A stretch of 64,000 bases of DNA, from the NCBI RefSeq assembly GCF_021390325.1, contig NZ_JAJUWU010000024.1, positions 1 through 64,000 on the forward strand, read 5' to 3'. The stretch's first letter is position 1. The number at the start of each line of letters is the position of its first letter. Origin of the DNA: Jiella avicenniae (GTDB lineage Bacteria > Pseudomonadota > Alphaproteobacteria > Rhizobiales > Rhizobiaceae). The notes beneath the pieces were generated by a model. That model saw nothing but the letters and a program-made list of their open reading frames with translations. It was not told the DNA's origin and did no database searches. The position numbers were made by a program, and so were the translations under genes. This document shows, piece after piece, positions 17,510 through 27,092 of the stretch.

Positions 17510-18244
17510 ATGGAAGATCCCATGATCGACGACGATTCGCGTGCCGGAACGGAGACGCCGGCCGCCACAGGACGGCTCGACCCCCGCCGGGCCGAGGCCT
17601 TCATCCTGGCGAACACCTCGGTCTCCAGCCCGCCGCACGTTCCGGAAATCCGGCTTCGGCTCGCCTCGGAAGCCCACGAGATCTGGCTGAAGAGCGAGGC
17701 GGAGCTGGAGGCGATCGGCCTGCCGCCGCCCTTCTGGGCCTTCGCCTGGGCGGGCGGCCAGGGGCTCGCGCGCTTTCTCCTCGATCATCCCGAGCGGGTG
17801 CGCGGTCGCACCGTCCTCGACTTCGCCTCGGGCTCCGGCCTCGTCGCCATCGCCGCCGCGGTGGCCGGCGCGAAAGCGGTGACGGCCGCCGACATCGACC
17901 CGTTCGCCCAGGCGGCGCTCGCATCCAATCTCGCGCTCAACTTCGAAGACGGCACGGCGAAGGTGCGGTTTCTTCGCGGCGACCTCGTCGGCCATCAGGT
18001 CGAAGCCGACCTCGTCCTTGCCGGCGACGTCTTCTACGACCGCGGGATGGCCGAACGGCTGGTCCCCTGGTTCGATCGGCTGGCGGCCGGCGGAACCGGC
18101 GTCCTCGTCGGCGATCCCGGACGGGCCTACCTGCCGCACGGGCGCCTCGACCGGCTGGCGGAATACAGCGTGCCGGTCAGCCGGGCGCTGGAGGACCAGG
18201 AGATCAAACGCGTCGCGGTCTGGCGATGGATCGGGCAGGCGTGA
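17510..18244 (+). CDS. ETF-beta-type protein lysine methyltransferase
   Basis: A 244-residue Rossmann-type SAM methyltransferase of the family that includes human ETFBKMT and an Agrobacterium homologue shown to methylate lysines of electron transfer flavoprotein beta. Marks: ILANTSVSSPPHVPEIRL at residues 32-49, PPPFWAFAWAGGQGLARFL, motif I LDFASGSGLVAIAA near 107, and LAGDVFYD. Some pipelines label it L11 or nicotinamide methyltransferase. It diverges from the valine-catabolism operon, whose acyl-CoA steps use ETF; that link is inference. Confidence 0.82.
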   Translation: MEDPMIDDDSRAGTETPAATGRLDPRRAEAFILANTSVSSPPHVPEIRLRLASEAHEIWLKSEAELEAIGLPPPFWAFAWAGGQGLARFLLDHPERVRGRTVLDFASGSGLVAIAAAVAGAKAVTAADIDPFAQAALASNLALNFEDGTAKVRFLRGDLVGHQVEADLVLAGDVFYDRGMAERLVPWFDRLAAGGTGVLVGDPGRAYLPHGRLDRLAEYSVPVSRALEDQEIKRVAVWRWIGQA

Positions 18245-18261
18245 CGACGACGAGCGAGGCG

Positions 18262-18402
18262 GCGACGCTTCGATTTCCAACCCAGAGGGGCTACCGCGCT
18301 ATCGTTTGATGGTCCGGCGCGAGGCCACCCCCCTCTGCCTGCCGGCATCTTCGCCCTTGTGGGGAAATCGGACCAATCGCCGGCCCGGGCCCCGGCTTCG
18401 AC
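18262..18402. repeat. Family-1 composite repeat, copy B (degenerate)
   Basis: A shortened, mutated copy: CGACGCTTCGATTTCCAACCCAGAGGGG on one side and CCCCCCTCTGCCTGCCGGC with a decayed hairpin and CCCGGCTTCGACCG on the other. It occupies the gap between the methyltransferase and the DUF1761 gene. Confidence 0.75.
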
Positions 18403-18489
18403 CGCCCGTACCGAATGGTAATGTTCGGTTGACGAAACGACCATGGAATCGCAAGCTCTCTTCCGGGGAAACGAGGGGTTGGACGACCG

Positions 18490-18885
18490 ATGTCGCTGGC
18501 GACGGTCGATTATTTTGCCGTCGTCCTGGCGACGGTGGTCTCGATGATCGTCGGAACGATCTGGTACACGGCGCTCGCCCGCAACTGGCGGCGCGCGGCG
18601 CGCCTCGAATTGCTCGGCGGTATGGAACGCCCCGGCAATTTCGCCCTCGCCGCCTTGTCCGAACTGGTCATGGCGACGGTCTTCGCCCTGCTTCTCGCTC
18701 ATTTTCAGGCGGTGACGCTCGGCGGCGCCCTGCTGGCGGCGTTCTATCTCTGGCTCGGCTTCGTCGCGACCACCATCGTCGTCAACCGCCGCTTCCAGCG
18801 CTTCGGCTGGGATCTGGCGTTGATCGACGCCGGCCACTGGCTGTTGGTCCTGCTCGGCCAGGGCCTGGTCTTCGGAAGCGTCTGA
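18490..18885 (+). CDS. DUF1761 family membrane protein
   Basis: A 131-residue protein with four hydrophobic segments and the family-typical GTIWYTALARNW after the first helix, a central short charged loop, and a C-terminal LIDAGHWLLVLL. No function is established for DUF1761. A paralogue with the same topology and a matching NAGHWL lies at 61090-61488. Flanked by a repeat on the left and the sugar-acid regulatory region on the right. Confidence 0.85.
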   Translation: MSLATVDYFAVVLATVVSMIVGTIWYTALARNWRRAARLELLGGMERPGNFALAALSELVMATVFALLLAHFQAVTLGGALLAAFYLWLGFVATTIVVNRRFQRFGWDLALIDAGHWLLVLLGQGLVFGSV

Positions 18886-19129
18886 GCCTCACATTCCCGG
18901 TTCGGTCCCGGCGCTCTTCGGACGAGGCGCCTTCGCGTCTGGGGTCTGCCGGCGCCGGCGACAGCGTATTCGCTATCGCCGAATGCATCCTCCGTCGCGA
19001 CTGGCAGAAAAGGCCGCCTTTCTCGCGAGCATTCGGGCCCGTCCACCCCGAGCGCGCCTCATTCCTGTGCGATCCATGGTCGGGGAATCGTCCGGGCGCC
19101 AAGGAAGGCTTTGCGCTTGCCGGCGCTTA

Positions 19130-19141
19130 TTGTATACGTCG
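19130..19141. promoter_or_regulatory. Candidate GntR operator upstream of the dehydratase gene
   Basis: TTGTATACGTCG, about 50 bp before the dehydratase start, shares GTATACGT with sites at 25101 and 27906. FCD-type GntR repressors often bind TTGTATACAA-like palindromes. The rest of the gap 18886-19129 shows no gene. Confidence 0.55.
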
Positions 19142-19191
19142 TTTCATGAAAAATGAGGCCTCCGCCAGCGGCGGACGTGCCGGGAGCCGCA

Positions 19192-21012
19192 ATGACCGAT
19201 TCGAATTTCCCCAAGATCCCGCTCAGGTCCCGTGCGTGGTTCGACAATCCCGACAATCCGGACATGACGGCGCTCTATCTCGAGCGCTATCTGAATTTCG
19301 GTCTCAGCCAGGACGAGCTCCAGTCCGGCAAGCCGATCATCGGCATCGCCCAGACCGGCTCTGACCTGTCGCCCTGCAACCGGCATCATCTGGAGCTGGC
19401 CAAGCGCGTGCGCGAGGGCATCCGCGAGGCCGGCGGCATCGCCATCGAGTTCCCGGTCCATCCGATCCAGGAGACCGGCAAGCGGCCGACCGCCTCGCTC
19501 GACCGCAACCTCGCCTATCTCGGCCTCGTCGAGTTGCTCTACGGCTATCCGCTCGACGGCGTCGTGCTGACCATCGGCTGCGACAAGACCACGCCCGCCT
19601 GCCTGATGGCGGCGGCGACGGTGAACATTCCGGCCATCGCGCTCTCGGTCGGGCCGATGCTGAACGGCTGGTTCCGCGGCGAGCGCACCGGCTCCGGCAC
19701 CATCGTCTGGAAGGCCCGCGAGCTGATGGCCGCCGGCGAGATCGACTATCCGGGCTTCGTCAAGCTGGTCGCCTCCTCGGCGCCCTCCACCGGCTACTGC
19801 AACACCATGGGCACGGCCTCGACGATGAACTCGCTGGCCGAGGCGCTGGGCATGCAGCTTCCGGGCTCGGCGGCGATCCCGGCGCCCTATCGCGACCGCC
19901 AGGAGATCTCGTATCTCACCGGCAAGCGCATCGTCGAAATGGTCCACGAGGACCTGAAGCCGACCGACATCCTGACCAAGGACGCATTCGTCAACGCCAT
20001 CCGCGTCAATTCGGCGATCGGCGGCTCGACCAATGCGCCGATCCATCTCAACGCCCTCGCCCGCCATGTCGGCGTCGAGCTGTCGATCGACGACTGGCAG
20101 ACCTATGGCGAGGAGATCCCGCTGCTCGTCAACCTGCAGCCGGCCGGCGAGTATCTCGGCGAGGACTACTATCATGCCGGCGGCGTGCCGGCGGTGGTCA
20201 ACCAGCTGATGGAACAGGGCCTCATCAAGGAGGACGCCCTGACCGTCAACGGCAGGTCGATCGGCGACAACTGCCGCGGCGCCGTCATCGAGGACGAGAA
20301 GGTCATCCGCCGCTTCGACGATCCGCTGAAGCCGCATGCCGGCTTCCGGGTGCTGAAGGGCAACCTGTTCTCCTCGGCGATCATGAAGCTGTCGGTCATC
20401 TCGCCCAAGTTCCGCAAGACCTATCTGGAGAGCCCCGAGGACCCGATGGCCTTCGAGGGCAAGGCGGTGGTGTTCGACGGGCCGGAGGACTATCACCACC
20501 GGATCGACGACCCGGCCCTCGACATCGACGAGAATTCCGTCCTGTTCATGCGCGGCGCCGGCCCCATCGGCTATCCGGGCGGCGCGGAGGTCGTGAACAT
20601 GCGCGCGCCCGACTATCTGATCAAGCGCGGCATCACCGAGCTGCCCTGCATCGGCGACGGCCGCCAGTCCGGCACCTCGGGCTCGCCGTCGATCCTCAAC
20701 GCCTCGCCCGAGGCGGCGGCCGGCGGCGGCCTGGCGCTGCTTCGGACCGGCGACCGGGTGCGCATCGATCTCGGCCGCGGCACGGCGGACATCCTCGTTT
20801 CGGACGAGGAACTGGCGACCCGGCGCAAGGACCTCGAGGCGAACGGCGGCTACCACTTCCCCGCCCATCAGACGCCCTGGCAGGAGATCCAGCGCGGCAT
20901 CGTCTCGCAGTTCGAGACCGGCATGGTGCTGCAGCCGGCCGTCACCTACCAGCGTCTCGCCCAGGGCGGCGCGAGCGGCGACATGCCGAAGGTGCCGCGC
21001 GACAACCACTGA
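19192..21012 (+). CDS. IlvD/Edd-family sugar-acid dehydratase
   Basis: The 606-residue product is an iron-sulfur dehydratase of the branch acting on aldonic acids (L-arabinonate, D-xylonate, D-galactonate-type), not DHAD itself. Cysteines in SPCNRHH (62), [11 protein letters not shown] (130, 137) and [11 protein letters not shown] fit cluster binding, and the Lys in CDKTT corresponds to the carbamylated Lys of known structures. It would convert an aldonate to its 2-keto-3-deoxy form. The ATG at 19192 has GGGAG 7 bp upstream; an in-frame ATG at 19153 exists. First gene of the sugar-acid island; a GTATACGT operator precedes it. Confidence 0.9.
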   Translation: MTDSNFPKIPLRSRAWFDNPDNPDMTALYLERYLNFGLSQDELQSGKPIIGIAQTGSDLSPCNRHHLELAKRVREGIREAGGIAIEFPVHPIQETGKRPTASLDRNLAYLGLVELLYGYPLDGVVLTIGCDKTTPACLMAAATVNIPAIALSVGPMLNGWFRGERTGSGTIVWKARELMAAGEIDYPGFVKLVASSAPSTGYCNTMGTASTMNSLAEALGMQLPGSAAIPAPYRDRQEISYLTGKRIVEMVHEDLKPTDILTKDAFVNAIRVNSAIGGSTNAPIHLNALARHVGVELSIDDWQTYGEEIPLLVNLQPAGEYLGEDYYHAGGVPAVVNQLMEQGLIKEDALTVNGRSIGDNCRGAVIEDEKVIRRFDDPLKPHAGFRVLKGNLFSSAIMKLSVISPKFRKTYLESPEDPMAFEGKAVVFDGPEDYHHRIDDPALDIDENSVLFMRGAGPIGYPGGAEVVNMRAPDYLIKRGITELPCIGDGRQSGTSGSPSILNASPEAAAGGGLALLRTGDRVRIDLGRGTADILVSDEELATRRKDLEANGGYHFPAHQTPWQEIQRGIVSQFETGMVLQPAVTYQRLAQGGASGDMPKVPRDNH

Positions 21013-21122
21013 GCGGCAAACGAGCCGGTCGGTCCGCGACCCTCCGGCCCGCCGCAGACCGGTTTTCCGCCCGGCCCGGGTGTGGCCGGGCACCGGACAG
21101 ATGACATGAAGGAATGCCGACC

Positions 21123-21875
21123 ATGACAGGACGCCTCGAGGGCAAGGTCGCCGTCTGCACCGCCGCCGGGCAGGGCATCGGCCGCGCCGTCGCCGAAGCC
21201 TTCGTCGCCGAGGGCGCGACGGTCTACGCCACCGATCTCGACGCCCAGAAGCTGACCGGCCTCGACCACGCCGGCAACGCCCATCTCGCCGCCCTCGACG
21301 TCACCGATTCGGCGGCGGTGAAGGCCTATCTCGACACCGTCGAGACGCCCGACATCCTGTTCAACTGTGCCGGCTACGTCCATCACGGCACGGTGCTCGA
21401 CTGCGACGAGGCGGCCTGGGACTTCTCCTTCGACCTCAACGTCAAGGCGATGCACCGGACGATCGCGGCGCTGCTTCCGCGCATGCTCGAAAACGGCGGG
21501 GGCTCGATCATCAACGTCGCTTCGGCCGCGTCCTCGATCAAGGCCGTGCCGAACCGCTACGTCTACATGGCCAGCAAGGCGGCGGTGGTCGGCCTGACGC
21601 GATCGGTCGCCATCGACTTCGTCAAGCGCGGCATCCGCTGCAACGCCATCTGCCCCGGCACGATCGAATCCCCCTCGCTGGACGGGCGCATCGCCGACCT
21701 CGGCCAGTCGGTCGGCGGCGTCGACAAGGCGCGGGCGGCCTTCGTCGAGCGCCAGCCGATGGGCCGCATCGGCCGGGCGGCGGAAATCGCCCATCTCGCG
21801 GTCTATCTCGCCTCGGACGAAAGCGCCTTCACCACGGGCACGACGCAGGTGATCGACGGCGGGTTTTCGCTGTAG
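21123..21875 (+). CDS. SDR family oxidoreductase, 2-keto-3-deoxy-sugar-acid dehydrogenase-like
   Basis: The 250-residue short-chain dehydrogenase has TAAGQGIGRAVA (cofactor binding), NCAG, and the Ser...YxxxK active site seen as VASAASSI and YVYMASK. It resembles the BDH2/KDF-dehydrogenase branch that oxidises 2-keto-3-deoxy-L-fuconate or -rhamnonate at C4. AAGGA lies 9 bp before the ATG at 21123. Its place after the dehydratase suggests it acts on the dehydratase product, giving a 2,4-diketo acid for the FAH-family hydrolase at 26244. Substrate assignment is inference. Confidence 0.85.
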   Translation: MTGRLEGKVAVCTAAGQGIGRAVAEAFVAEGATVYATDLDAQKLTGLDHAGNAHLAALDVTDSAAVKAYLDTVETPDILFNCAGYVHHGTVLDCDEAAWDFSFDLNVKAMHRTIAALLPRMLENGGGSIINVASAASSIKAVPNRYVYMASKAAVVGLTRSVAIDFVKRGIRCNAICPGTIESPSLDGRIADLGQSVGGVDKARAAFVERQPMGRIGRAAEIAHLAVYLASDESAFTTGTTQVIDGGFSL

Positions 21876-22238
21876 GACGTAAGAGGGATCGGGACACGGA
21901 AGCGACGACGGTCGGACGATGTCAGGATGGGCGAGGGCATAACCACTTTCGTCATACCGGCTCGGTGGCCGGGATGACGAAGCGTTGGAGTCTTCGGCTT
22001 CTTCGGAATGGGCAGCCGTTCGCATCGAAGTTGGCGCCGCGCAGTCGCTGGCAAAAGGGCAAAGGCGCCGAACACGGTTCAATTCCCCCTCGTGGGGAGA
22101 TGTCCGCCGTAGGGCGGGCTCAGGAGGACGGACGGGGGCACGCCGGCCGCGGACGCTTCCGACGATCCGGCCGGCCAGGCGAAACGAATGCGCGTCCAGG
22201 CGAAGGCCGGCGCGCCGAATGCATAAGGGAGGAAGAAC
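21876..22238. repeat. Gap with partial family-1 and family-2 repeats
   Basis: At 21951-21985 lies a family-2 type palindrome (CGTCATACCGGCTC...GGCCGGGATGACG). At about 22079-22145 there is a decayed piece of family 1 (CCCCCTCGTGGGGAGATGTCCGCC). No gene is seen in the gap. Confidence 0.6.
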
Positions 22239-23213
22239 ATGCGGATCCTGGTACTCGGCGCGGCCGGCATGGTGGGGCGGCGGCTGATCGACCGGCTGCT
22301 TGCCGAAAAGACCATCGCCGGCGAGACGATCGGGGCGATCGACGCCTTCGACGTGGTCGAGCCGCAGATCGCGGCGCCGGAGGGCGTCGAAATCCATTCC
22401 AGCGCCGGCGACATCGCCGATGCGGCGACGGTGAAGGCGCTGGTCGCAAAGCGGCCCGACATGATCTTCCATCTCGCCGCCATCGTCTCCGGCGAGGCCG
22501 AGGCCGATTTCGACAAGGGCTACCGGATCAACCAGGAGGGCATGTCGCATCTCCTGGAGGCGATCCGCGCCGAGGGCGAGAACTACCGGCCGCGCCTCGT
22601 CTTCACCTCCTCGATCGCGGTGTTCGGTGCGCCCTTCGAGGAGAAGATCACCGACACCTTCCTCGCGGCGCCCTTGACCAGCTACGGCACCCAGAAGGCG
22701 ATCTGCGAGCTTCTGCTGAACGACTACAGCCGCAAGGGCTTCGTCGACGGCGTCGGCATCCGGCTTCCCACGATCGTGGTTCGCCCCGGCAAGCCGAACA
22801 AGGCGGCGTCGAGCTTCTTTTCCGGCATCATCCGCGAACCGCTGGCCGGCGAGGAGGCGATCCTGCCCGTCGCCGACGACGTCCGCCACTGGGTGGCGAG
22901 CCCGGCCTCGGCGGTGGGTTTCCTGATGCATGCGGCGACGATGGACACCGACGTCCTCGGCGCGCGGCGCTGCCTGACGATGCCCGGCCTGTCGGTCACC
23001 ATCGCCGAGATGATCGAGGCGCTGCGCGAGGTCGCGGGCGACGCGGTGGCCAACCGCATCCGCCGCGAGCCGGACGCGGTGATCGAGAAGATCGTCGCCG
23101 GCTGGCCGCGCGACTTCGACGCCGGCCGCGCCGAGAGCGTCGGCTTCTCCGCCGACAAGAGCTTTTCCGACATCATCCGCGCCCACATCGCCGACGAGGC
23201 GGCGCGGGGGTGA
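22239..23213 (+). CDS. D-erythronate dehydrogenase-like NAD-dependent epimerase/dehydratase family protein
   Basis: A 324-residue extended SDR with GAAGMVGRRL near the N-terminus and the YxxxK pair in SYGTQKAICE near residue 148. The sequence looks like the DenD group, which oxidises D-erythronate at C2 in tetronate breakdown. The kinase and decarboxylase partners (OtnK, OtnC) of that pathway are not in the window, so it may act on another C4-C6 acid here. GGAGG lies before the ATG. Confidence 0.75.
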   Translation: MRILVLGAAGMVGRRLIDRLLAEKTIAGETIGAIDAFDVVEPQIAAPEGVEIHSSAGDIADAATVKALVAKRPDMIFHLAAIVSGEAEADFDKGYRINQEGMSHLLEAIRAEGENYRPRLVFTSSIAVFGAPFEEKITDTFLAAPLTSYGTQKAICELLLNDYSRKGFVDGVGIRLPTIVVRPGKPNKAASSFFSGIIREPLAGEEAILPVADDVRHWVASPASAVGFLMHAATMDTDVLGARRCLTMPGLSVTIAEMIEALREVAGDAVANRIRREPDAVIEKIVAGWPRDFDAGRAESVGFSADKSFSDIIRAHIADEAARG

Positions 23214-23322
23214 CAGATCGTCGGATGGTGCCGGCATACCCCGCGCTGCCTTCAGAATGCGGACACCCGATACCAGACCGCACGAAAACAAGCCGACTAA
23301 TCAAATCCGGGAGAACCGATCC

Positions 23323-24222
23323 ATGACCGACAAACCGCATATCGGCTTCATCGGCGCCGGGCTGATGGGCCACGGCATGGCGAAGAACCTCGTCGAGGCC
23401 GGCCATCCCCTCTCCGTCCTCGCCCATCGCAACCGCGAGCCGATCGAGGACCTCGTTTCACGTGGAGCAAGCGAGGCCAAGAGCATCGCGGCCATCGCCG
23501 AGACGGCCGACCTCGTCTTTCTCTGCCTGCCCGGCAGCCCGGAAGTCGAGGCGGCGGTCGATGCGATCCTCGGCGCGAAGGGCACGGTGCGGACGATCGT
23601 CGACAGTTCCACCGCCAATCCGGTGTCGACCTTCAAGGTGGCCGAGCGCTGCGAGGCGGAAGGCGTCACCTTCGTCGACGCGCCCCTGTCGCGGACGCCG
23701 AAGGAGGCGTGGGAGGGCAATCTCGACCTCATGGTCGGGGCGAGCGAACAGGTGTTCGAGCGGATCAAGCCGATCCTCGACGTCGTCGGCGGCAAGGTCG
23801 TGCGGGTCGGCGCGGTCGGCGCCGGCCACACGATGAAGCTCCTCAACAACTTCCTGTCGCTCGGCTATGCGTCGATCTACGCGGAAGCCCTCGCCATCGG
23901 CGCCAAGAGCGGCGTTTCCGCCGAGGTCTTCCATTCGGTCATCGGCGGCGGCCGGATGGATTGCGGCTTCTACCAGACCTTCATGGACTATGTCGTCGGC
24001 GGCAATCCGAACGCCCACAAGTTCACGCTGAGGAACGCCCACAAGGACATGCGCTATCTGGTGTCGCTGGCCAACGAAAGCGGCATTGCCAGCAACGTCT
24101 CCTCGGCGGTGAAGAACGGGCTCGCCACCGCCGAGTCGATCGGCCACGGCGGCAACTACCTGCCGACGCTCGCCGACACCGTCGCCGAGCTCAACGGCGT
24201 GGCGAAGACGAAGGGATCGTGA
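23323..24222 (+). CDS. NAD(P)-dependent 2-hydroxyacid dehydrogenase of the GarR/LtnD (beta-hydroxyacid) family
   Basis: The 299-residue product has FIGAGLMGHGMAKNL, the substrate signature DAPLSRTPKEA (a variant of DAPVSGG), and catalytic Lys in GHTMKLLNNF. Enzymes of this group reduce tartronate semialdehyde or oxidise L-threonate or 3-hydroxyisobutyrate. The DAPLSRTP variant suggests a substrate unlike that of the MmsB at 15259. The ATG follows GGGAGAA. A parS-like site (23454-23469) lies inside the gene. Confidence 0.82.
   Translation: MTDKPHIGFIGAGLMGHGMAKNLVEAGHPLSVLAHRNREPIEDLVSRGASEAKSIAAIAETADLVFLCLPGSPEVEAAVDAILGAKGTVRTIVDSSTANPVSTFKVAERCEAEGVTFVDAPLSRTPKEAWEGNLDLMVGASEQVFERIKPILDVVGGKVVRVGAVGAGHTMKLLNNFLSLGYASIYAEALAIGAKSGVSAEVFHSVIGGGRMDCGFYQTFMDYVVGGNPNAHKFTLRNAHKDMRYLVSLANESGIASNVSSAVKNGLATAESIGHGGNYLPTLADTVAELNGVAKTKGS
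23454..23469. promoter_or_regulatory. parS-like site inside the GarR/LtnD-like gene
   Basis: CGTTTCACGTGGAGCA matches 13 of 16 positions of the palindrome TGTTTCACGTGAAACA. It is the leftmost and among the weakest of eight sites found. Confidence 0.4.
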
Positions 24223-24259
24223 CCTCGGGTGCCCGAGGCGAAGGGGACGTGACGATGCG

Positions 24260-25075
24260 ATGGCGGAGATGACGCCCGACGATCGGCAGAAGACGACGCC
24301 GCGACCTGAGATCGCGCCGGGCGAACCGGACCGGGCGAAGAAGGCCCGTCCGGGTCCAAGCCCGGCGCATGGCGGCTCGCGCCCGCGGCCGACGCTGGCC
24401 GGCGTCGCCCGCATGCCGGCCCGCGACCGGGCCTATCACGACCTGAAGTTCCGCATCCTGGAAGGCCGGCTGCCGCCCGGCACGAAGCTCCTCGAGGCCG
24501 AGGTCGCCAGCCTCCTCGGCCTCTCCCGCACGCCGGTGCGCGAGGCGCTGATCCGACTGGAGGAGGAGGACCTCGTCGAGGTCCGGCCCCGCCACGGCAT
24601 CACCGTCAAGTCCCAGTCGCTCGACGACCTCGCCCAGATCTACGACGTTCTCTCGCCGCTGGAGGTGCGGGCCGCGGCGCGGCTCGCCCGGCGCGGCCTC
24701 GACGACGAGGAGGCGCGCCGCCTCTCCGCCCTGCTCGACCAGATGGAGCGCGAGACCGAGCGAGGCGACATCGTCCAGTGGTCGCATCTCGACAACGTCT
24801 TCCATTCCGAACTCGTCGGCCTGTGCGGAAACCGGCGCCTGCAGGCCGCGCTGCGGCTGTGCTGGGACCAGCAGTACAGGGCGCATATGGCGATCGTGAA
24901 GCTGAGGCCCCGGCCGACCCAGTCGGACCGCGAGCACCGGGCGATCTTCGAGGCGATCCGCGCCGGCGACGAGCGCCTCGCCTCGCATCTGCACGCCCAG
25001 CACCGGGAACGGGCCGACCGCATGGCGCTGTCCATCCTGCGGCGACAGGCGGGGGAGTTTTCCGGCCAGGGCTGA
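24260..25075 (+). CDS. GntR family regulator, FCD subfamily
   Basis: The 271-residue protein has a winged helix-turn-helix at about residues 55-115 (RILEGRLPPGTKLLEAEVA..LGLSRTPVREALIRLEEE) and a helical FCD ligand domain after it. The first 50 residues are Pro/Arg-rich and probably disordered; a start at the ATG at 24413 would remove them. FCD regulators usually repress sugar-acid or amino-acid catabolic genes until a carboxylate binds. It sits inside the dehydrogenase cluster, and a palindrome ACGTATACGT lies 26 bp after its stop and in front of two other units, making it the probable local regulator. Confidence 0.9.
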   Translation: MAEMTPDDRQKTTPRPEIAPGEPDRAKKARPGPSPAHGGSRPRPTLAGVARMPARDRAYHDLKFRILEGRLPPGTKLLEAEVASLLGLSRTPVREALIRLEEEDLVEVRPRHGITVKSQSLDDLAQIYDVLSPLEVRAAARLARRGLDDEEARRLSALLDQMERETERGDIVQWSHLDNVFHSELVGLCGNRRLQAALRLCWDQQYRAHMAIVKLRPRPTQSDREHRAIFEAIRAGDERLASHLHAQHRERADRMALSILRRQAGEFSGQG

Positions 25076-25100
25076 GCGGAAGAACGCGGGCCTGGTCTCG

Positions 25101-25113
25101 ACGTATACGTTGA
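25101..25113. promoter_or_regulatory. Candidate GntR operator upstream of the SDR gene
   Basis: ACGTATACGTTGA contains the perfect palindrome ACGTATACGT, 71 bp before the SDR start. The same 13 bases occur at 27906-27918 before the transporter genes. Confidence 0.65.
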
Positions 25114-25183
25114 TTGCGATCGCCCGATATGCCATGGCGGGCCGCATCGCGGCGGAGGCGACCGCGACAGGGAGTGAACGAAA

Positions 25184-25927
25184 ATGAACCGCATCGACCT
25201 TTCCGGCCGCAGGGCCGTGATCACCGGCGGGGCGCGGGGCATCGGCCTCGCCACGGCCGAGCGGATGATCGCCAGCGGCGCCGCCGTGACCCTGTGGGAC
25301 GTCGACGCCGCGGCGATCGACGAGGCGCTCGCCAGGCTCGGGGCCAAGGCGAGCGGCCAGATCGTCGAACTCACCGACGAGACGTCCGTCGACACGGCGG
25401 CGGCCGCGGCGCTCGCCGCCGGAGCGGTCGACATCCTCGTCAACAATGCCGGCATCACCGGCGGCAACGGCAAGACCTGGGAGCTCGATCCGGCGATCTG
25501 GCGCAAGACCCTCGAGGTCAATCTCGTCGGGCCCTATCTGACCGCCCGGGCGCTCGTGCCGTCGATGATCGCCGCCGGCTACGGCCGCATCGTCAACGTC
25601 GCCTCGATCGCCGGCAAGGAGGGCAATCCCAACGCCTCGCATTATTCCGCCTCGAAGGCCGGGCTGATCGGCCTCACCAAGTCGCTCGGCAAGGAACTCG
25701 CCGGCGCCGGCGTCCTCGTCAACTGCATCACCCCGGCCGCGGCCCGCACCGCCATCTTCGACCAGATGAGCCAGGAGCACATCGACTACATGCTGTCGAA
25801 GATCCCCCTCGCCCGCTTCGTCGAGCCATCCGAGGTCGCCGCGATGATCGCCTGGCTGTCGTCGGAAGACTGCTCGTTTTCCACCGGGGCGGTCTTCGAC
25901 ATCTCCGGCGGGCGGGCGGTGTATTGA
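25184..25927 (+). CDS. SDR family oxidoreductase (3-oxoacyl/sugar-acid dehydrogenase-like)
   Basis: A 247-residue classical SDR: TGGARGIGLA near residue 14, NNAG near 88, Ser in NVASIAG and the YSASK active site near 153. It is the second SDR of the island, so the pathway appears to have two oxidation steps at different carbons or for two related acids. It is preceded by the ACGTATACGT operator and followed by a repeat before the FAH-family hydrolase. Substrate not determined. Confidence 0.85.
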   Translation: MNRIDLSGRRAVITGGARGIGLATAERMIASGAAVTLWDVDAAAIDEALARLGAKASGQIVELTDETSVDTAAAAALAAGAVDILVNNAGITGGNGKTWELDPAIWRKTLEVNLVGPYLTARALVPSMIAAGYGRIVNVASIAGKEGNPNASHYSASKAGLIGLTKSLGKELAGAGVLVNCITPAAARTAIFDQMSQEHIDYMLSKIPLARFVEPSEVAAMIAWLSSEDCSFSTGAVFDISGGRAVY

Positions 25928-26017
25928 GGCGATGGGGGAGGCAGGGCGGCGTGTCCTGGTCTTTCGACCATTCCGCGGCAACGACCCTGCCGCATCAGGC
26001 GCCAGCGATTGCAGCGT

Positions 26018-26149
26018 CGTCATCCTCGGGCTTGTCCCGAGGATCTACCGCCGTCACCAAGACCTCTTGGTCTCGCGACGATATGCCTGCCTGTGAGGAT
26101 TCTATCGCGGGGGTGACAGTAGATCCTCGGGACAAGCCCGAGGATGACG
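26018..26149. repeat. 132 bp element with perfect 31 bp terminal inverted repeats
   Basis: The arms at 26018-26048 and 26119-26149 are exact reverse complements over 31 bases; each arm is itself a palindrome around CCTCGGG..CCCGAGG. The 70 bp between them includes a small CCAAGA..TCTTGG hairpin and no gene. It is a paired form of family 2, between the SDR and FAH-family genes. Confidence 0.85.
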
Positions 26150-26243
26150 GCGCGTTGGGGTGGCAGTCTTTTCGGCTACGTCCGAGCCGCTTCAAACTCG
26201 GGCCCGACATCATCCACCAACGTTCACATCTCGAAAGGACACC

Positions 26244-27092
26244 ATGAAACTCGTTCGTTACGGCCCGCTCGGCCAGGAAAAGCCCGGCATGATCGACGCC
26301 GATGGCAAGCTGCGCGATCTCTCCGGCCATGTCGCCGACATCGCCGGCGACGTGCTCTCCCAGAAGGGCCTCGCGGCCCTGAAGGCGATCGACCCGGCGT
26401 CGCTGCCCGTGGTCGAGGGCAGCCCGCGCTTTGGCTCGCCGGTCGGCGGCGTCTCGAAGATCCTGTGTATCGGCCTCAACTATTCCGACCACGCCGCCGA
26501 GACCGGCGCCGAGCCGCCGACCGAGCCGATCATCTTCACCAAGCAGATCAACGCGCTCTGCGGCCCGAACGACGACGTCGAGATGCCGCGCGGCTCCGAC
26601 GCCCTCGACTGGGAGGTCGAGCTCGCCGTGATCATCGGCTCCAGAGCGAAATATGTCAGCGAATCCGACGCGATGGATTATGTCGCCGGCTTCGCGGTGA
26701 TGAACGACATGTCCGAGCGCAGCTTCCAGATCAAGCGCCAGGGCCAGTGGACCAAGGGCAAGAGCCACGACACCTTCGGCCCGCTCGGCCCGTGGCTGGT
26801 GACGAAGGACGAAATGTCCGATCCCCACGACCTCGACATGTGGCTCGACGTCAATGGCGAGCGCCGCCAGACCGGCAACACCAACACGCTGATCTTCAAC
26901 GTGCCGCATGTCGTCTCCTACGTCTCGCAATTCATGACGCTGATGCCCGGCGACGTCATCACCACCGGCACGCCTCCCGGCGTCGGCATGGGCATGAAGC
27001 CGCCGCAATATCTGAAGGTCGGCGACGTCATGACGCTGGGCATCGCCGGTCTCGGCGAGCAGAAGCAGACGGTGATCGCCGCGCGGGACTGA
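26244..27092 (+). CDS. Fumarylacetoacetate hydrolase family protein, diketo-sugar-acid hydrolase-like
   Basis: The 282-residue protein has the FAH fold signature: a short N-terminal domain, then KILCIGLNYSDHAAE, metal ligands in the DWEVELAVIIG segment, and TGTPPGVGMG near the C-terminus. Homologues hydrolyse 2,4-diketo-3-deoxy-L-fuconate or -rhamnonate to pyruvate plus lactate; others are ureidoglycolate lyases. With a dehydratase and SDRs upstream, the diketo-acid role fits best. AAAGGACACC precedes the ATG at 26244. Confidence 0.85.
   Translation: MKLVRYGPLGQEKPGMIDADGKLRDLSGHVADIAGDVLSQKGLAALKAIDPASLPVVEGSPRFGSPVGGVSKILCIGLNYSDHAAETGAEPPTEPIIFTKQINALCGPNDDVEMPRGSDALDWEVELAVIIGSRAKYVSESDAMDYVAGFAVMNDMSERSFQIKRQGQWTKGKSHDTFGPLGPWLVTKDEMSDPHDLDMWLDVNGERRQTGNTNTLIFNVPHVVSYVSQFMTLMPGDVITTGTPPGVGMGMKPPQYLKVGDVMTLGIAGLGEQKQTVIAARD

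Noticed and set aside
20946-23291. A 781-codon open frame on the minus strand
   Set aside because: It is the antisense shadow of the SDR and DenD-like genes and has low-complexity Arg/Asp composition with no recognisable motif.
22239-24222. Calling the DenD-like and LtnD-like genes a complete tetronate pathway
   Set aside because: The required kinase, isomerase and decarboxylase genes are not in the window, so the pathway cannot be claimed.
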